A stretch of DNA of 64,000 nt from Oscillospiraceae bacterium. Its GTDB lineage: Bacteria > Bacillota > Clostridia > Oscillospirales > Oscillospiraceae. Under the pieces are notes generated by a model. It made no database searches. It was not told the origin of the DNA and was given only the letters and a program-made list of their open reading frames with translations. The position numbers and the translations under genes were made by a program. Positions 27,022 through 36,660 of the stretch are shown here, piece by piece. The stretch's first letter is position 1. The number at the start of each line of letters is the position of its first letter. Where the stretch lies: the NCBI GenBank assembly GCA_015068325.1, contig SVKQ01000009.1:57745-121744 (forward strand), given 5' to 3'.

Positions 27022-28146
27022 TTACTTTTTCAGCTCGCCGTTGGCGGCGGCGGTCAGGTAGGCGTTGATAAAGCCGTCGATATCGCCGTCCATCACCGCC
27101 TGGATGTTGCCCATCTCGTAGCCGGTGCGGGTATCCTTGGCCAGCGTATAGGGCATGAACACGTAGGAGCGGATCTGGCTGCCCCACTCGATCTTCATCT
27201 GCACGCCCTTCAGGTCGCTGATCTTCTCGGCGTGCTGCTGGATCTTCAACTCTGCCAGCCGGGCTCGCAGCATGCGCATGGCATTGTCCCGGTTCTGGAA
27301 CTGGCTGCGCTCCGTCTGGCAGAACACCACGATGCCGGTGGGCAGGTGTGTCAGCCGGACGGCGGAGCTGGTCTTGTTGATGTGCTGCCCGCCGGCGCCG
27401 GAGGAGCGGCAGGCCTGCATTTCGATGTCCTCGGGCCGGATTTCGATGTCGCTGTCGTCCGGCAGCTCGGGCATGACCTCCAGGGCGGCAAAGGAGGTCT
27501 GGCGCCGGGCGTTGGCGTCAAAGGGGCTGACGCGCACCAGCCGGTGTACGCCGTTCTCGCTCTTGAGGTAGCCGTAGGCGTTCTCTCCCTCGATGAGGAT
27601 GGTGGCGGACTTGATGCCTGCCTCTTCACCGGCCTCGTAGTCCATCAGCTGGTAGGTGTAACCATGGCGCTCGGCCCAGCGGGTGTACATGCGGTAGAGC
27701 ATGCCGGCCCAGTCCTGGGCCTCGGTGCCGCCGGCGCCGGCGTGGAAGGTGAGGATGGCGTTGTTGCCGTCGTACTCGCCGCTGAGCAGGGCGGCCAGCC
27801 GCCGCTCGCTGATCTCCTTCTCCAGCGTCTCATAGCCCTCGGTCACGTCGGGGAGCAGGGAGGCGTCGTCCTCCTCCTGCCCCATCTCGCACAGGGTCAG
27901 GCAGTCCTCCCAGTCGCTGACCAGGTGGTCGTGCTTCTTGATCTTGTTTTCCAGCCGCTTGATCTGTTGGGAGACCTTCTGGCTCCGCTCCAGGTCGTTC
28001 CAGAAGCCCTCCTGCTCCGTCTCCTGCTGCAGCTGTGCCAGCTCTTCCCGTGCCTTGGGGATGCCCAGCGCCTTTTCCAGTTCGCCCAGCGTGTCCTCCA
28101 GGGCCAGCAGCTTCTGCTTGTATTCGTCGTATTCAATGACTGCCAT
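27022..28146 (-). CDS. prfB: Peptide chain release factor 2
   Basis: This 374-aa RF2 recognises UGA and UAA. The tripeptide anticodon SPF (VSPFDANARR) and the catalytic GGQ (SSGAGGQHINKT) are present. The start at 28146 is preceded by AGGAGA. Most prfB genes carry a programmed +1 frameshift with an in-frame UGA near codon 25; here the N-terminus (LGELEKALGIPKAREEL) reads straight through with no stop, so autoregulation by frameshifting is absent. A -10 box TATAAT lies near 28180 on the minus strand. Confidence 0.96.
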   Translation of the reverse strand: MAVIEYDEYKQKLLALEDTLGELEKALGIPKAREELAQLQQETEQEGFWNDLERSQKVSQQIKRLENKIKKHDHLVSDWEDCLTLCEMGQEEDDASLLPDVTEGYETLEKEISERRLAALLSGEYDGNNAILTFHAGAGGTEAQDWAGMLYRMYTRWAERHGYTYQLMDYEAGEEAGIKSATILIEGENAYGYLKSENGVHRLVRVSPFDANARRQTSFAALEVMPELPDDSDIEIRPEDIEMQACRSSGAGGQHINKTSSAVRLTHLPTGIVVFCQTERSQFQNRDNAMRMLRARLAELKIQQHAEKISDLKGVQMKIEWGSQIRSYVFMPYTLAKDTRTGYEMGNIQAVMDGDIDGFINAYLTAAANGELKK

Positions 28147-28221
28147 AATGGGGTCTCCTATCCTGAAAGAGTTCGTCAATTAGCTTATTATATCCAAAAA
28201 ATGCGGTTCTGTAAAGCGTGG

Positions 28222-29589
28222 TCAGATACCACCGGGTGTTTTTTCCGCAGCCGTCAGCTCCCGCAGCACGCCCGCCACAAGCGGCACGGTCAGCAGGAAG
28301 GCGCACACATCGGATACGCTCTGGGCCAGCTGGATGCCCGGCGCCCCCAGGAACTGTGGCAGGATCAGCACCACCGGGATGAAGAACAGACCCTGCCGCG
28401 CCACCGCCAGGATCGATGCCTGCCAGACCTTGTTGATGGTTTGGGTCATCATGCTGGATATCATGTTGAAGGCACCCAGGAAGAGGGTGCAGCACTGGGC
28501 CCGCATGGCCACCGTGCCGAAAGCGATGACCGCCGGGTCGTCGCGGAACACGGCGATGATCCGGGGTGCCAGCACGAACATGACCGCGCCGGCGGTTGCC
28601 AGAAAGAGCGTCGCCCACCGGACGCAGAACCAGTATCCCTGCCGCACCCGACTGTACCGTCCGGCGCCGTGGTTGAAGCCGCACACAGGCTGAAAACCCT
28701 GTCCGAAGCCGATCAGGGCGGAGTTGACCATCATCATGGCCCGCTGCACCACGCTCATGGCGGCGATGGCCGCATCGCCGTATACGCCGGCGGCGTTGTT
28801 CAGGCAGATGGTGGCAACGGACATCAGACTCTGACGGCACAGGGAGGGCAGCCCGCCCCGGCAGATCTGCACGAACCAGCGCCAGCGGAAGCGGACGTTT
28901 CGCAGCCGGATGGGCAGATTGCCGCCCCGGCGGCAGCCCACCAGCAGCAGGCAGAAGGACACCAGCTGGCTGAGGATGGTGGCCAGCGCCGCGCCGGCCA
29001 CGCCCATGCCGCAGGTGAAGATCAGCAGCGGGTCCAGTCCGACGTTGATGACAGCGCCGGCCACGATACCCACCATGCCGTATACGGCACTGCCCTGAAA
29101 GCGCAGCTGGTTGTTCAGCACGAAGGAGGCGGTCATGTAGGGTGCGCCGATGAGGATGATGCGCAGATAGTCGCAGGCGTAGGGCAGGATGGTCTCCGTA
29201 GAGCCCAGCAGCCGGGCCAGCGGCGTCAGAAAGATCTGGCCCAGGGTCAGGATGACCGAGCCGGCCAGCAGGGCGTATACCACCGCCGTGGAGGCCATCT
29301 GCGAGGCGTTGTCGGTGTTTTGCCGGCCCAGCTCCATGGAGATATAGTTGCCGCTGCCATGGCCGAAGAAGAAGCCGGTGGCCTGGATGATGGCCATCAG
29401 CGAGAAGGCCACGCCCACGGCGCCGGTGGCGCTGTTGCTGTGGAGCTGGCCCACGAAGAAGGTATCCACCATGTTGTAGGCGGCGGTGACCATCATGGAG
29501 ATGATGGTGGGTACGGCCAGGCGGCAGATCAGACGGCCCACCGGTTCGGTGGTCATGCGTATGAACTTTTCCTGCTGCTTGTCGTTCAT
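28222..29589 (-). CDS. MATE family efflux transporter
   Basis: This 455-aa multidrug and toxin extrusion protein should have about 12 membrane helices. It shows N-terminal PVGRLICRLAVPTIISMMVTAAYNMVDTFFVGQL and FGQGFQPVCGFNHGAGRY in the second half, both typical of the DinF/NorM-like clostridial branch. It exchanges cations for drugs or metabolites; the substrate is unknown. The ribosome binding site is weak. The start at 29589 fits the family; a start at 29628 would add 13 residues. Confidence 0.92.
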   Translation of the reverse strand: MNDKQQEKFIRMTTEPVGRLICRLAVPTIISMMVTAAYNMVDTFFVGQLHSNSATGAVGVAFSLMAIIQATGFFFGHGSGNYISMELGRQNTDNASQMASTAVVYALLAGSVILTLGQIFLTPLARLLGSTETILPYACDYLRIILIGAPYMTASFVLNNQLRFQGSAVYGMVGIVAGAVINVGLDPLLIFTCGMGVAGAALATILSQLVSFCLLLVGCRRGGNLPIRLRNVRFRWRWFVQICRGGLPSLCRQSLMSVATICLNNAAGVYGDAAIAAMSVVQRAMMMVNSALIGFGQGFQPVCGFNHGAGRYSRVRQGYWFCVRWATLFLATAGAVMFVLAPRIIAVFRDDPAVIAFGTVAMRAQCCTLFLGAFNMISSMMTQTINKVWQASILAVARQGLFFIPVVLILPQFLGAPGIQLAQSVSDVCAFLLTVPLVAGVLRELTAAEKTPGGI

Positions 29590-29691
29590 AGGATACCCCG
29601 ATAAAAGGCGGCGGAGGCTCCGCCGCAAATCGCTGCCGCCATCTTATCACACACCGCGGGACAAATCAAGCGCCGGCGGCGCGGAAGCGGG

Positions 29692-29728
29692 AAAAGGAAT
29701 CCCTCCGCGGTGGGAGGGGCTCCTTTTT
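29692..29728 (-). terminator. Terminator of the aldo/keto reductase gene
   Basis: AAAAGGA and CCCTCC pair with GGGAGGG and TCCTTTT across a 2-base internal loop. T-runs lie at both ends. Confidence 0.8.
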
Positions 29729-29730
29729 GC

Positions 29731-30909
29731 TCAGTATTTCATGAACAGGGGCAGGATCCGCCGGGCCACCTGATAGGCCGGCCCCTCCAGCGTCCTGCGA
29801 GCATTCTTGAGCTCTTGCCGGATAGGGATGTGCTGGGGGCAGTGCTGCTCGCATTTGCCGCAGCCGACGCAGTTGGAGGCAGCGGTGGAATCCTTGCGCA
29901 GGGCGGTGCACATCATGTAGTCGTATATACCGCGGAACCTGCCGTCGGAGCTGGCCCGGTTATAAGCGGCGAATGTGCCGGGGATGTCCACGTTTTTGGG
30001 GCAGGGCATGCAGTAGCGGCAGCCGGTGCAGCCCACCTTCATTCTGGCGTTGATGGCCGACACCACCCGGGCCAACAGGGCATGGTCGGCCTCCGTCAGC
30101 TCGCCAGGGCGGGCGCTGTCGGCGATGCGCACATTTTCGCGCACCATGTCCAGGGAGTTCATGCCACTGAGCACGCAGGTGATCTCCGGCTGATCCCACA
30201 GCCAGCGCAGGCCCCACTCTGCCGGACTGCGGCGGGAGGGATGCTCGGCGAACAGCTTCCGGGCTGTGGCTGGCAGGCCCTTCACCAGCCGGCCGCCCCG
30301 CAGCGGCTCCATGATGATCACGGCCAAGCCTTTTTCGGCGGCGTGGCGCAGACCGGTCCGCCCGGCCTGACTGTGCTCGTCCAGATAGTTGTACTGGATC
30401 TGGCAGAAGTCCCAGTCATAGGCGTCCACCAGCCGGCAGAACATGTCAGAGTTGCCATGATAGGAAAAGCCCACTTGGCGGATGGCGCCGCTGGCCTTCT
30501 TCTCCGCCAGCCACGCTTCGATGCCCAACCCCTTCAGTCGCTCCCAGGTGGCCGCATCGGTGAGCATGTGCATCAGATAGTAGTCCACGTGGTCGGTGCG
30601 CAGGCGGCGCAGCTCTTCGGCGAAAAGACGGTCCATGCCCTCGCGGGATTTGATCAGGTAGTGGGGCAGCTTGGTGGCGATCTTCACCTGCTCCCGCAGG
30701 CTGTTGCGCGCCAGGATCTCTCCCAGGGCGGCCTCACTGCCGGGATAGATGTAGGCGGTGTCGAAGTAGTTGACGCCAGCCTCCACCGCCGCCAGCAGCT
30801 CCTGTTCCGCCTTGTTGATGTCGATGCGCCCCGCCCGCTGGGTAAAGCGCATGCAGCCGTAGCCTAGGATGGAGACGGGCTCGCCCCGCCTGTCGGTGCG
30901 ATATTGCAT
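29731..30909 (-). CDS. Aldo/keto reductase with C-terminal 4Fe-4S ferredoxin domain
   Basis: This 392-aa protein has an N-terminal AKR TIM barrel (residues 1-280) with GYGCMRF, the catalytic region NYFDTAYIYPGSEAALGE and KIATKLP. A C-terminal dicluster ferredoxin-like region follows, with VGCTGCRYCMPCPKNVDI and NCVGCGKCEQHCPQHI. This fused family is common in anaerobes and is thought to be ferredoxin- rather than only NADPH-linked. The substrate is unknown. GGGAGGT precedes ATG 30909; longer frames upstream overlap the tRNA gene and are not coding. Confidence 0.93.
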   Translation of the reverse strand: MQYRTDRRGEPVSILGYGCMRFTQRAGRIDINKAEQELLAAVEAGVNYFDTAYIYPGSEAALGEILARNSLREQVKIATKLPHYLIKSREGMDRLFAEELRRLRTDHVDYYLMHMLTDAATWERLKGLGIEAWLAEKKASGAIRQVGFSYHGNSDMFCRLVDAYDWDFCQIQYNYLDEHSQAGRTGLRHAAEKGLAVIIMEPLRGGRLVKGLPATARKLFAEHPSRRSPAEWGLRWLWDQPEITCVLSGMNSLDMVRENVRIADSARPGELTEADHALLARVVSAINARMKVGCTGCRYCMPCPKNVDIPGTFAAYNRASSDGRFRGIYDYMMCTALRKDSTAASNCVGCGKCEQHCPQHIPIRQELKNARRTLEGPAYQVARRILPLFMKY

Positions 30910-30978
30910 AGAGATACCTCCCGATCGTTGTCTGCGAAAAGGAAAAGAAAGCGTGCGCCTTTTGCGATGATCGAATAA

Positions 30979-31006
30979 AGGCCGGCTTGCTGAGACAAGC
31001 CGGCCT
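30979..31006 (-). terminator. Hairpin downstream of tRNA-Gly
   Basis: An 11-bp stem AGGCCGGCTTG / CAAGCCGGCCT with a 6-base loop lies directly 3' of the tRNA on the minus strand, followed by CTTTATT. It probably ends the tRNA transcript. Confidence 0.7.
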
Positions 31007-31007
31007 G

Positions 31008-31081
31008 TGGAGCAGGGTACGGGAGTCGAACCCGCCTTAACGGCTTGGGAAGCCGCTGTAATACCGATATACCAACCCTGC
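31008..31081 (-). tRNA. tRNA-Gly (anticodon CCC)
   Basis: The minus strand gives a 71-base cloverleaf plus encoded CCA: acceptor GCAGGGT with ACCCTGC, anticodon loop TTCCCAA in a GCGGC/GCCGT stem, T-arm GCGGGTTCGACTCCCGT and discriminator T. The anticodon CCC reads GGG glycine codons, useful in this GC-rich genome. Confidence 0.95.
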
Positions 31082-31095
31082 GGAAGAACGGAATC

Positions 31096-31124
31096 ATTAT
31101 AGCACCTCCGCGGCGGCTTTGCAA
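31096..31124 (-). promoter_or_regulatory. Promoter of tRNA-Gly
   Basis: On the minus strand TTGCAA (31119-31124) and TATAAT (31096-31101), 17-bp spacer, 14 bases before the tRNA 5' end. Confidence 0.75.
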
Positions 31125-31208
31125 CCGGAAATTCCGTCGAAACGGTCATAACCGCAGCCGCAGGACCATATCGTGGGAAAAGACAAGAGCGTGAAGGAGG
31201 AGCGGAGC

Positions 31209-32360
31209 ATGAAACGTTGGATCTGTGGAACAGCGGCAGCACTGCTGCTGTGGGCGATGCTGCCGGTGCCGGTCCGGGCGGTGGACCTGCCCATCGGGTC
31301 GCAGTCGGCGCTGCTGATGGAAAAAGAGACGGGACAGATCCTCTACGCCAAAAATGAACACGAGCAGCTGGAGCCGGCCAGCGTCACCAAGGTGATGACG
31401 CTGCTGCTGACTATGGAGGCTATTGACAGCGGTGCCCTGAGGTACGACGATATGATCACCGCCAGCGACTATGCCAGCTCCATGGGCGGCAGCCAGATTT
31501 TCCTGGAGGCCGGCGAGCAGATGAGCGTGGAGGACCTGCTCAAAGGCGTATGCGTGGCCTCCGGCAACGATGCGGCCGTGGCGCTGGCGGAGCATCTGGC
31601 GGGTGTGACGGAGCTGTTCGCAGCGCAGATGAACAACCGGGCCAAGGAACTGGGTATGCACGACACCAACTTTGTCAACTGCAACGGCCTGCCGGCCGAA
31701 GGCCATGTGACCAGCGCCTATGATGTCGCCCTGATGAGCCGGGAACTGGTCCTGCACCACCCGGATATCCGCCGTTTCACCACCATCTGGATGGATACGC
31801 TGCGGGACGGAGAGTCGGAGATCAGCAACACCAACCGGCTGATCCGCTTCTATGACGGGGCCACGGGCCTCAAGACCGGGTCCACCAGCTCCGCCGGCTA
31901 CTGCATCAGCGCCACGGCGGAGCGGGACGGCATGGAGCTAATCGCCGTGACCATGAAGGCGGACACCTCCAACCAACGGTTCGAGGACGCCAAAGCGCTG
32001 CTGAACTATGGCTTTTCCGCCTACGCTCTGCTGGACGCCGGCGAGGGTGTCTCACCGGAGCCGGTGACGGTGGAGTTGGGTACGTCCGACACGGTACAGC
32101 CGGTGTTGGCGCAGGAGGGCCGCCGACTGCTGGCGGAGCGGAGCCAGCTGGCGGACGTGGAGCGCACGGTGACGCTGGCGGAGTCGGTGACGGCGCCGGT
32201 GGAGGCGGGCCAGGAGCTGGGACATGTGACGGTCACATCCGGCGGCACGGTGCTGGCCACGCTGCCCCTTCTGGCCGGAGATTCGGTGCCGCGGCTCACT
32301 TGGGGCCAGGCGCTTGTGCGGCTGCTGCGCGCGGCGCTGCCGGGCGCAGCGGCGGCATAG
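31209..32360 (+). CDS. dacF: D-alanyl-D-alanine carboxypeptidase (DacF/PBP5 type)
   Basis: This 383-aa secreted penicillin-binding protein trims the terminal D-Ala of peptidoglycan stem peptides. It has a signal peptide (1-24, ending VRA), the SxxK motif SVTK (Ser58, Lys61), the SGN motif (VASGND) and KTG (GLKTGST). A C-terminal PBP5_C-like beta domain follows, and an amphipathic or hydrophobic tail ([21 protein letters not shown]) probably tethers it to the membrane. The start follows AAGGAGGAG. DacF acts in the spore cortex in Bacillus, but vegetative roles are equally possible here. Confidence 0.93.
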   Translation: MKRWICGTAAALLLWAMLPVPVRAVDLPIGSQSALLMEKETGQILYAKNEHEQLEPASVTKVMTLLLTMEAIDSGALRYDDMITASDYASSMGGSQIFLEAGEQMSVEDLLKGVCVASGNDAAVALAEHLAGVTELFAAQMNNRAKELGMHDTNFVNCNGLPAEGHVTSAYDVALMSRELVLHHPDIRRFTTIWMDTLRDGESEISNTNRLIRFYDGATGLKTGSTSSAGYCISATAERDGMELIAVTMKADTSNQRFEDAKALLNYGFSAYALLDAGEGVSPEPVTVELGTSDTVQPVLAQEGRRLLAERSQLADVERTVTLAESVTAPVEAGQELGHVTVTSGGTVLATLPLLAGDSVPRLTWGQALVRLLRAALPGAAAA

Positions 32361-32386
32361 CAGCGGTGCGGTCGGCAAACTTCTCC

Positions 32387-32415
32387 TTGTTTTTTTCCGT
32401 CGATGGATTTATCAT
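32387..32415 (+). promoter_or_regulatory. Promoter of pgi
   Basis: TTGTTT (32387-32392) and TATCAT (32410-32415), 17-bp spacer, 49 bases before the start codon. Confidence 0.6.
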
Positions 32416-32463
32416 AGTCACAACAGGAAACCAAAGGTTCTTTGTCACACAGGAGGCTGCATC

Positions 32464-33801
32464 ATGATCCAGGTCAATCTGTCCAACATCCAACGGTTCC
32501 TCCCTCTGCCCTACGAGGCGGCGCTGGCGCCCCGGCTGCGCATTGCGCACCGGCACCTGCAGCAGCAAAACGGCATGGGCGGCGAATTTACCGGCTGGGT
32601 CCATCTGCCGCAGCGGTATGATCGGGAGGAGTTCGCCCGCATCAAGGCCGCGGCCAGACGCATCCAGCGGGATTCCCGGGCACTGGTGGTTATCGGCATC
32701 GGCGGGTCCTACTTGGGCGCCCGCGGTGTGATCGAGTGCCTCTGCTCTGCCAACTATAACCTGAAGAGGAAGGACACTCCCAACATCTATTTCGTGGGCA
32801 ACGGCCTCAGTTCCGATCAGCTCAGTGAGGTGCTGGAGCTGCTGGAGGGCGTGGATTTTTCCGTCAACGTGATCTCCAAATCCGGCACCACCACAGAGCC
32901 GGCGGTGGCCTTCCGCTTTTTCCGCCGGGCGTTGGAGGAGCGCTACGGCGCCGAAGGCGCCGCCCGCCGCATCTACGCCACCACCGACCGCGCCCGCGGG
33001 GCGCTGAAATCCTTGGCCGACCGCGCCGGCTATGAGACCTTCGTGGTGCCGGACGATGTGGGCGGCCGCTACAGCGTGCTGACGGCCGTGGGCCTGCTGC
33101 CCATCGCCGTGGCCGGCGTGGACATCGATGCGCTGCTGGCCGGCGCGGCGGATATGATGGCCGCCTGCGCTGTGGAGGACATCGCCCTCAACCCCGCCTG
33201 GCAGTATGCCGGCGCCAGGTACGAGCTGTACCGCACCGGCAAGAAGATCGAGATCCTGGCCTCCTACGAGCCCAACTTCCGCTTTATGGCCGAGTGGTGG
33301 AAGCAGCTCTACGGCGAGTCCGAGGGCAAGGAGAACAAGGGGCTCTTTCCCGCCAGCGTGGAGTTTACCGCGGATCTGCACTCCATGGGCCAGTACATCC
33401 AGCAGGGAGAGCGCCATCTGCTGGAGACGGTGGTGCGCTTCGGCCCCTCCGCCCACGTGAACCCCGTGCCCTATGACGACGGTGATAGCGACGGGCTGAA
33501 CTTCCTGGCCGGCAAGTCCATGGATTTCATCCGCCAGCAGGCCATGGATGGTACGCTGCTGGCCCACGTGGAGGGCGGTGTGCCCAATATCATCCTGCAG
33601 GCGGGTACCGTCAGCGCCCGCACCCTGGGCGAGCTGATTTATTTCTTCGAGTATGCCTGCGGTCTCAGCGGCTACCTGCTGGATGTGAACCCCTTCGACC
33701 AGCCGGGCGTGGAGGCCTACAAGAAGAACATGTTCGCCCTGCTGGGCAAGCCCGGCTACGAGGAGCTGCGCGCGCAGATGGAGGAGAAGCTGGGCCGCTG
33801 A
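32464..33801 (+). CDS. pgi: Glucose-6-phosphate isomerase
   Basis: This 445-aa enzyme interconverts glucose-6-phosphate and fructose-6-phosphate. It has [17 protein letters not shown], the SIS-type phosphate motif [39 protein letters not shown] and the C-terminal [16 protein letters not shown] with the catalytic Lys. The length fits the short Firmicutes form. AGGAGG precedes ATG 32464. It has its own promoter, and the ROK glucokinase-like gene lies 5 kb away. Confidence 0.97.
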   Translation: MIQVNLSNIQRFLPLPYEAALAPRLRIAHRHLQQQNGMGGEFTGWVHLPQRYDREEFARIKAAARRIQRDSRALVVIGIGGSYLGARGVIECLCSANYNLKRKDTPNIYFVGNGLSSDQLSEVLELLEGVDFSVNVISKSGTTTEPAVAFRFFRRALEERYGAEGAARRIYATTDRARGALKSLADRAGYETFVVPDDVGGRYSVLTAVGLLPIAVAGVDIDALLAGAADMMAACAVEDIALNPAWQYAGARYELYRTGKKIEILASYEPNFRFMAEWWKQLYGESEGKENKGLFPASVEFTADLHSMGQYIQQGERHLLETVVRFGPSAHVNPVPYDDGDSDGLNFLAGKSMDFIRQQAMDGTLLAHVEGGVPNIILQAGTVSARTLGELIYFFEYACGLSGYLLDVNPFDQPGVEAYKKNMFALLGKPGYEELRAQMEEKLGR

Positions 33802-33922
33802 CAGGGGAGAATAACCGTTCAAAGCGGTGGTTTTTGCCATTGCCATTTCCGTCGGGATATGATATCTTATAAACAGGAGACGTTCCGACTCCACATATTT
33901 TATACAAAAGGAGTGATTTCTT

Positions 33923-34333
33923 ATGGTCAGGTTGATCATGGGCGCGAAGGGTGCCGGCAAGACCAAACAGCTGATCGAGCAGGTCCATGCGGCGGCAGAG
34001 GCTGAGAGCGGCAGCGTGGTGTGCATCGAGCCCAGCGCGGATATGACATACAACATCAGCCACAGCGTACGGCTGGTCAACGCCAGCGAATACGGTCTGA
34101 CTTCTTTTGAGTGCCTGCGGGGCTTCCTGTGCGGCCTGTACGCCGGCAATTACGATATTTCCCACGTATTTGTGGACAATCTGTGCAAGATCGTCGGCAG
34201 TGATGATTTGAACGAGGCAGAAAAGCTGCTGTACTGGCTGGACCGCTTCAGCGAGCGCAACGCTGTCAAGTTCACCGTGACCATCAGCGGCGAGGCGGAT
34301 ACCCTCACCGACGGCATGAAGCGTTTTCTGTAA
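33923..34333 (+). CDS. Small P-loop protein of unknown function
   Basis: This 136-aa cytoplasmic protein starts with a Walker A motif, LIMGAKGAGKTKQL (GAKGAGKT at 7-14). A Walker-B-like strand SHVFVDNLCKIV (about 80-91) follows. It is much shorter than a typical AAA or RecA ATPase and resembles small conserved clostridial proteins sometimes labelled ATP-binding. I cannot assign a function. AAAAGGAGTG precedes the start. A probable promoter lies around 33843-33870 (TTGCCA and TATGAT), and a terminator follows. Confidence 0.75.
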   Translation: MVRLIMGAKGAGKTKQLIEQVHAAAEAESGSVVCIEPSADMTYNISHSVRLVNASEYGLTSFECLRGFLCGLYAGNYDISHVFVDNLCKIVGSDDLNEAEKLLYWLDRFSERNAVKFTVTISGEADTLTDGMKRFL

Positions 34334-34347
34334 AAGCATATGATGCG

Positions 34348-34376
34348 GGACGGCGCCCATCGGGCGCCGTCCTTTT
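34348..34376 (+). terminator. Terminator of the P-loop gene
   Basis: GGACGGCGCCC / GGGCGCCGTCC, 11-bp stem with a 3-base loop, followed by TTTT. Confidence 0.88.
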
Positions 34377-34385
34377 GCGTTCGGG

Positions 34386-34422
34386 AAAAACAGGAGGACC
34401 GGCAGCCCTGTCGGTCCTCCTG
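34386..34422 (-). terminator. Terminator of the 67-aa minus-strand gene
   Basis: CAGGAGGACCG (34391-34401) pairs with CGGTCCTCCTG (34412-34422). On the minus strand the stem is followed by TTTTT. Confidence 0.85.
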
Positions 34423-34437
34423 CGGATGTTGGGGTAT

Positions 34438-34641
34438 TCAGCGCCGCTCCAGATACATGGGGTCGTCGAAATTGCGGACAATCTCGTTGCGCAGCGTGTC
34501 CTGTACGTAGACCCATGTGGTCTCGTCAAAGGCCAGACGCATGGCGAAATCCTTGGCCTCCAGAATGTCGTCCGTCTCGAAGAAATCGCGATAGGCGGTC
34601 TCCGGCTCGTTGATCCGGCGCCACATGATGTGAAAACGCAT
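34438..34641 (-). CDS. Hypothetical 67-aa protein
   Basis: A small soluble protein starts MRFHIMWRRINEPETAYRDFF and is rich in acidic and aromatic residues, with no membrane segment or known motif. The start at 34641 follows AAGGGAG at 7-base spacing, and a strong terminator follows the stop. It is divergent from the DUF1846 gene; AT-rich -10 candidates lie at 34668-34690. I do not recognise the family. Its own expression signals make it likely real. Confidence 0.6.
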   Translation of the reverse strand: MRFHIMWRRINEPETAYRDFFETDDILEAKDFAMRLAFDETTWVYVQDTLRNEIVRNFDDPMYLERR

Positions 34642-34847
34642 AGGCGGCTCCCTTCGTATAAAAGTGGGATAATATTCAGTATATCCAAAACGGCGGGAAA
34701 AATCAACGGTGGCTTTGGCCAAAAATAGAGGCGGATTTTCGTCGAAAAACCGGTGGGAAAAAGAGAAAAAATCCCTTTATAACCGCCCCGCGGAGGTGTA
34801 TAATACGACTTGATATTTTGTAAAAAAACGAGAGAGAGGGATATGCG

Positions 34848-36332
34848 GTGAAGCTTGGCTTTGACAACGAGAAGTATTTGGCTCTGCAGGCCCGACACAT
34901 CAAGGAGCGGCGCAGCCAGTTCGGCGGCAAGCTGTATCTGGAGTTCGGCGGCAAGCTGTTTGACGACTACCACGCCTCCCGTGTGCTGCCGGGCTTTGAG
35001 CCGGACAGCAAGATCCGCATGCTGGCCACCATGCGGGACGATGTGGAGATCGTGGTAGCCATCTGCGCGGCAGACATCGAAAAGAGCAAGGTCCGCGGCG
35101 ACCTGGGCATCGGCTATGACGACGACGTACTGCGGCTGATCGATGTGTTCCGGGAGCTGGGCTTTTATGTAGGCAGCGTGGTCATTACCCAGTACGCAGC
35201 GCAGGCGGCGGCGGATACTTTTATAGACCGCCTTACCAGCCTGGGCATCCGCAGTTACAAGCACTATCCCATCCCCGGCTATCCCTCCGACGTGGCCCGC
35301 ATCGTCAGCGAGGATGGCCTGGGCAAAAACGACTACATCGAGACCAGCCGCTCTGTGGTGGTGGTCACCGCGCCCGGCCCCGGCAGCGGCAAGATGGCCA
35401 CCTGCCTGAGCCAGCTCTACCACGAGCACCAGCGAGGCATCCGCGCCGGCTACGCCAAGTACGAGACCTTCCCCATCTGGAACCTGCCGCTGAAGCATCC
35501 GGTGAACCTGGCCTACGAGGCCGCCACGGCGGATCTGAACGACGTGAACATGATCGATCCCTTCCACCTGGAGGCTTACGGCACCACCACCGTCAACTAT
35601 AACCGTGACGTGGAGATATTCCCGGTGCTGTCGGCCATCTTTGAAAAGATCCAGGGTGAGTGTCCTTATAAATCCCCTACCGACATGGGCGTGAATATGG
35701 CGGGCTTTGCCATCGTGGACGACGAGGTGTGCCAGGAGGCCAGCCGCATGGAGATCCTGCGCCGCTACTATGCCGGCGCGGTGGACCGGGCCAAGGGCAA
35801 GTGCGGCGAGGACGTGGTCACCAAGCTGCAGCTGGTGATGCGTCAGGCGGGCGTCACGCCGGATATCTGCCCGGCGGTGCAGGCCAGCCTGGACAAGGCT
35901 GCTGCCACCGGCGCTCCTGCCGGCGCTATGGTGCTGCCAGACGGAGAACTGGTCACCGGCAAGACCTCCTCGCTGCTGGGCCCCAGCGCGGCGCTGCTGC
36001 TGAACGCCCTGAAGCACATGGCCGGTATTGACCACAAGTTGGAGCTGATCCCCGCGGCAGTCATCGAGCCCATCAGCGCCATGAAGATCGGGTATTTGGG
36101 TCACCGCAATCCGCGTCTACACTCCGACGAGGTGCTCATCGCCCTGGCCATCTCCGCACTCAGCAATCCGCTGGCGGCTATGGTGCAGAAGCAGCTTACC
36201 GCATTGCGGGGCTGTGAGGCCCACTTTACCGTCATCCTGCCGGAGGAGGACGCCAAGGTGTACCAGCGGTTGGGCGTCCATGTCAGTTGCGAGCCCAAGT
36301 ATGAGGTGCGCCGGCTGTATCACAAGAAATGA
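34848..36332 (+). CDS. DUF1846 domain-containing protein
   Basis: This 494-aa cytoplasmic protein matches the DUF1846 family over its whole length. Features are GFDNEKYLALQARHIKERRSQFGGKLYLEFGGKLFDDYHASRVLPGF at the N-terminus, TAPGPGSGKMATCLSQLYHEH with a P-loop-like turn (about 174-195) and a conserved C-terminal part. The structure of a family member shows a kinase-like or hydrolase-like fold, but no function is established. The start is GTG, preceded by AGAGAGAGGG; -10 TATAAT is at 34799-34804. It is monocistronic. Confidence 0.9.
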   Translation: MKLGFDNEKYLALQARHIKERRSQFGGKLYLEFGGKLFDDYHASRVLPGFEPDSKIRMLATMRDDVEIVVAICAADIEKSKVRGDLGIGYDDDVLRLIDVFRELGFYVGSVVITQYAAQAAADTFIDRLTSLGIRSYKHYPIPGYPSDVARIVSEDGLGKNDYIETSRSVVVVTAPGPGSGKMATCLSQLYHEHQRGIRAGYAKYETFPIWNLPLKHPVNLAYEAATADLNDVNMIDPFHLEAYGTTTVNYNRDVEIFPVLSAIFEKIQGECPYKSPTDMGVNMAGFAIVDDEVCQEASRMEILRRYYAGAVDRAKGKCGEDVVTKLQLVMRQAGVTPDICPAVQASLDKAAATGAPAGAMVLPDGELVTGKTSSLLGPSAALLLNALKHMAGIDHKLELIPAAVIEPISAMKIGYLGHRNPRLHSDEVLIALAISALSNPLAAMVQKQLTALRGCEAHFTVILPEEDAKVYQRLGVHVSCEPKYEVRRLYHKK

Positions 36333-36367
36333 TGCCGCCGGCCACGGCGGGAATTGTACGGAAATAG

Positions 36368-36396
36368 TTGCCAAAACCGTTTTTCGGGTGTATAAT
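36368..36396 (+). promoter_or_regulatory. Promoter of the 60-aa hypothetical gene
   Basis: TTGCCA (36368-36373) and TATAAT (36391-36396), 17-bp spacer, 31 bases before the start codon. Confidence 0.75.
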
Positions 36397-36427
36397 GGCT
36401 CCAATCACAGGAATGGAGGGTGTTTTG

Positions 36428-36610
36428 ATGAATCCTTATATCCAGCAGCAGGTGGAAAACATGATCGACCAGGTGGACTTGTTTGCCAAGGGTTGCCACA
36501 AGGCGGCGCTGAAGGACGACTTGACCCTGGACGTTGCCGAGCAGTATACCATTGCCACCATTGAGCGCCTGAGCGACGAGTTCATCAAGGGTCTCAAGAA
36601 AATCTATTGA
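36428..36610 (+). CDS. Hypothetical 60-aa protein
   Basis: A small helical soluble protein (MNPYIQQQVENMIDQVDLF...) without membrane segments or Cys clusters suited to metal binding. It has its own near-consensus promoter, a GGAGGG ribosome binding site and a 15-bp terminator, all strong evidence of a real gene. It converges on spoIIID. Family unknown. Confidence 0.65.
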   Translation: MNPYIQQQVENMIDQVDLFAKGCHKAALKDDLTLDVAEQYTIATIERLSDEFIKGLKKIY

Positions 36611-36626
36611 TCGCTGAAGCGGAAAG

Positions 36627-36660
36627 AAAGAGGGACTGCCCCAGGGCAGTCCCTCTTTTT
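36627..36660. terminator. Bidirectional terminator between the 60-aa gene and spoIIID
   Basis: A perfect 15-bp stem (36627-36641 with 36644-36658) and a T-run to 36660. The arm overlaps the spoIIID stop codon region. Confidence 0.88.

Noticed and set aside
26860..29604. A 914-codon open frame on the plus strand opposite prfB and the MATE gene
   Set aside because: Codon-shadow frame typical of GC-rich DNA; low-complexity Gly/His/Gln composition, no family match, and it runs through the prfB terminator.
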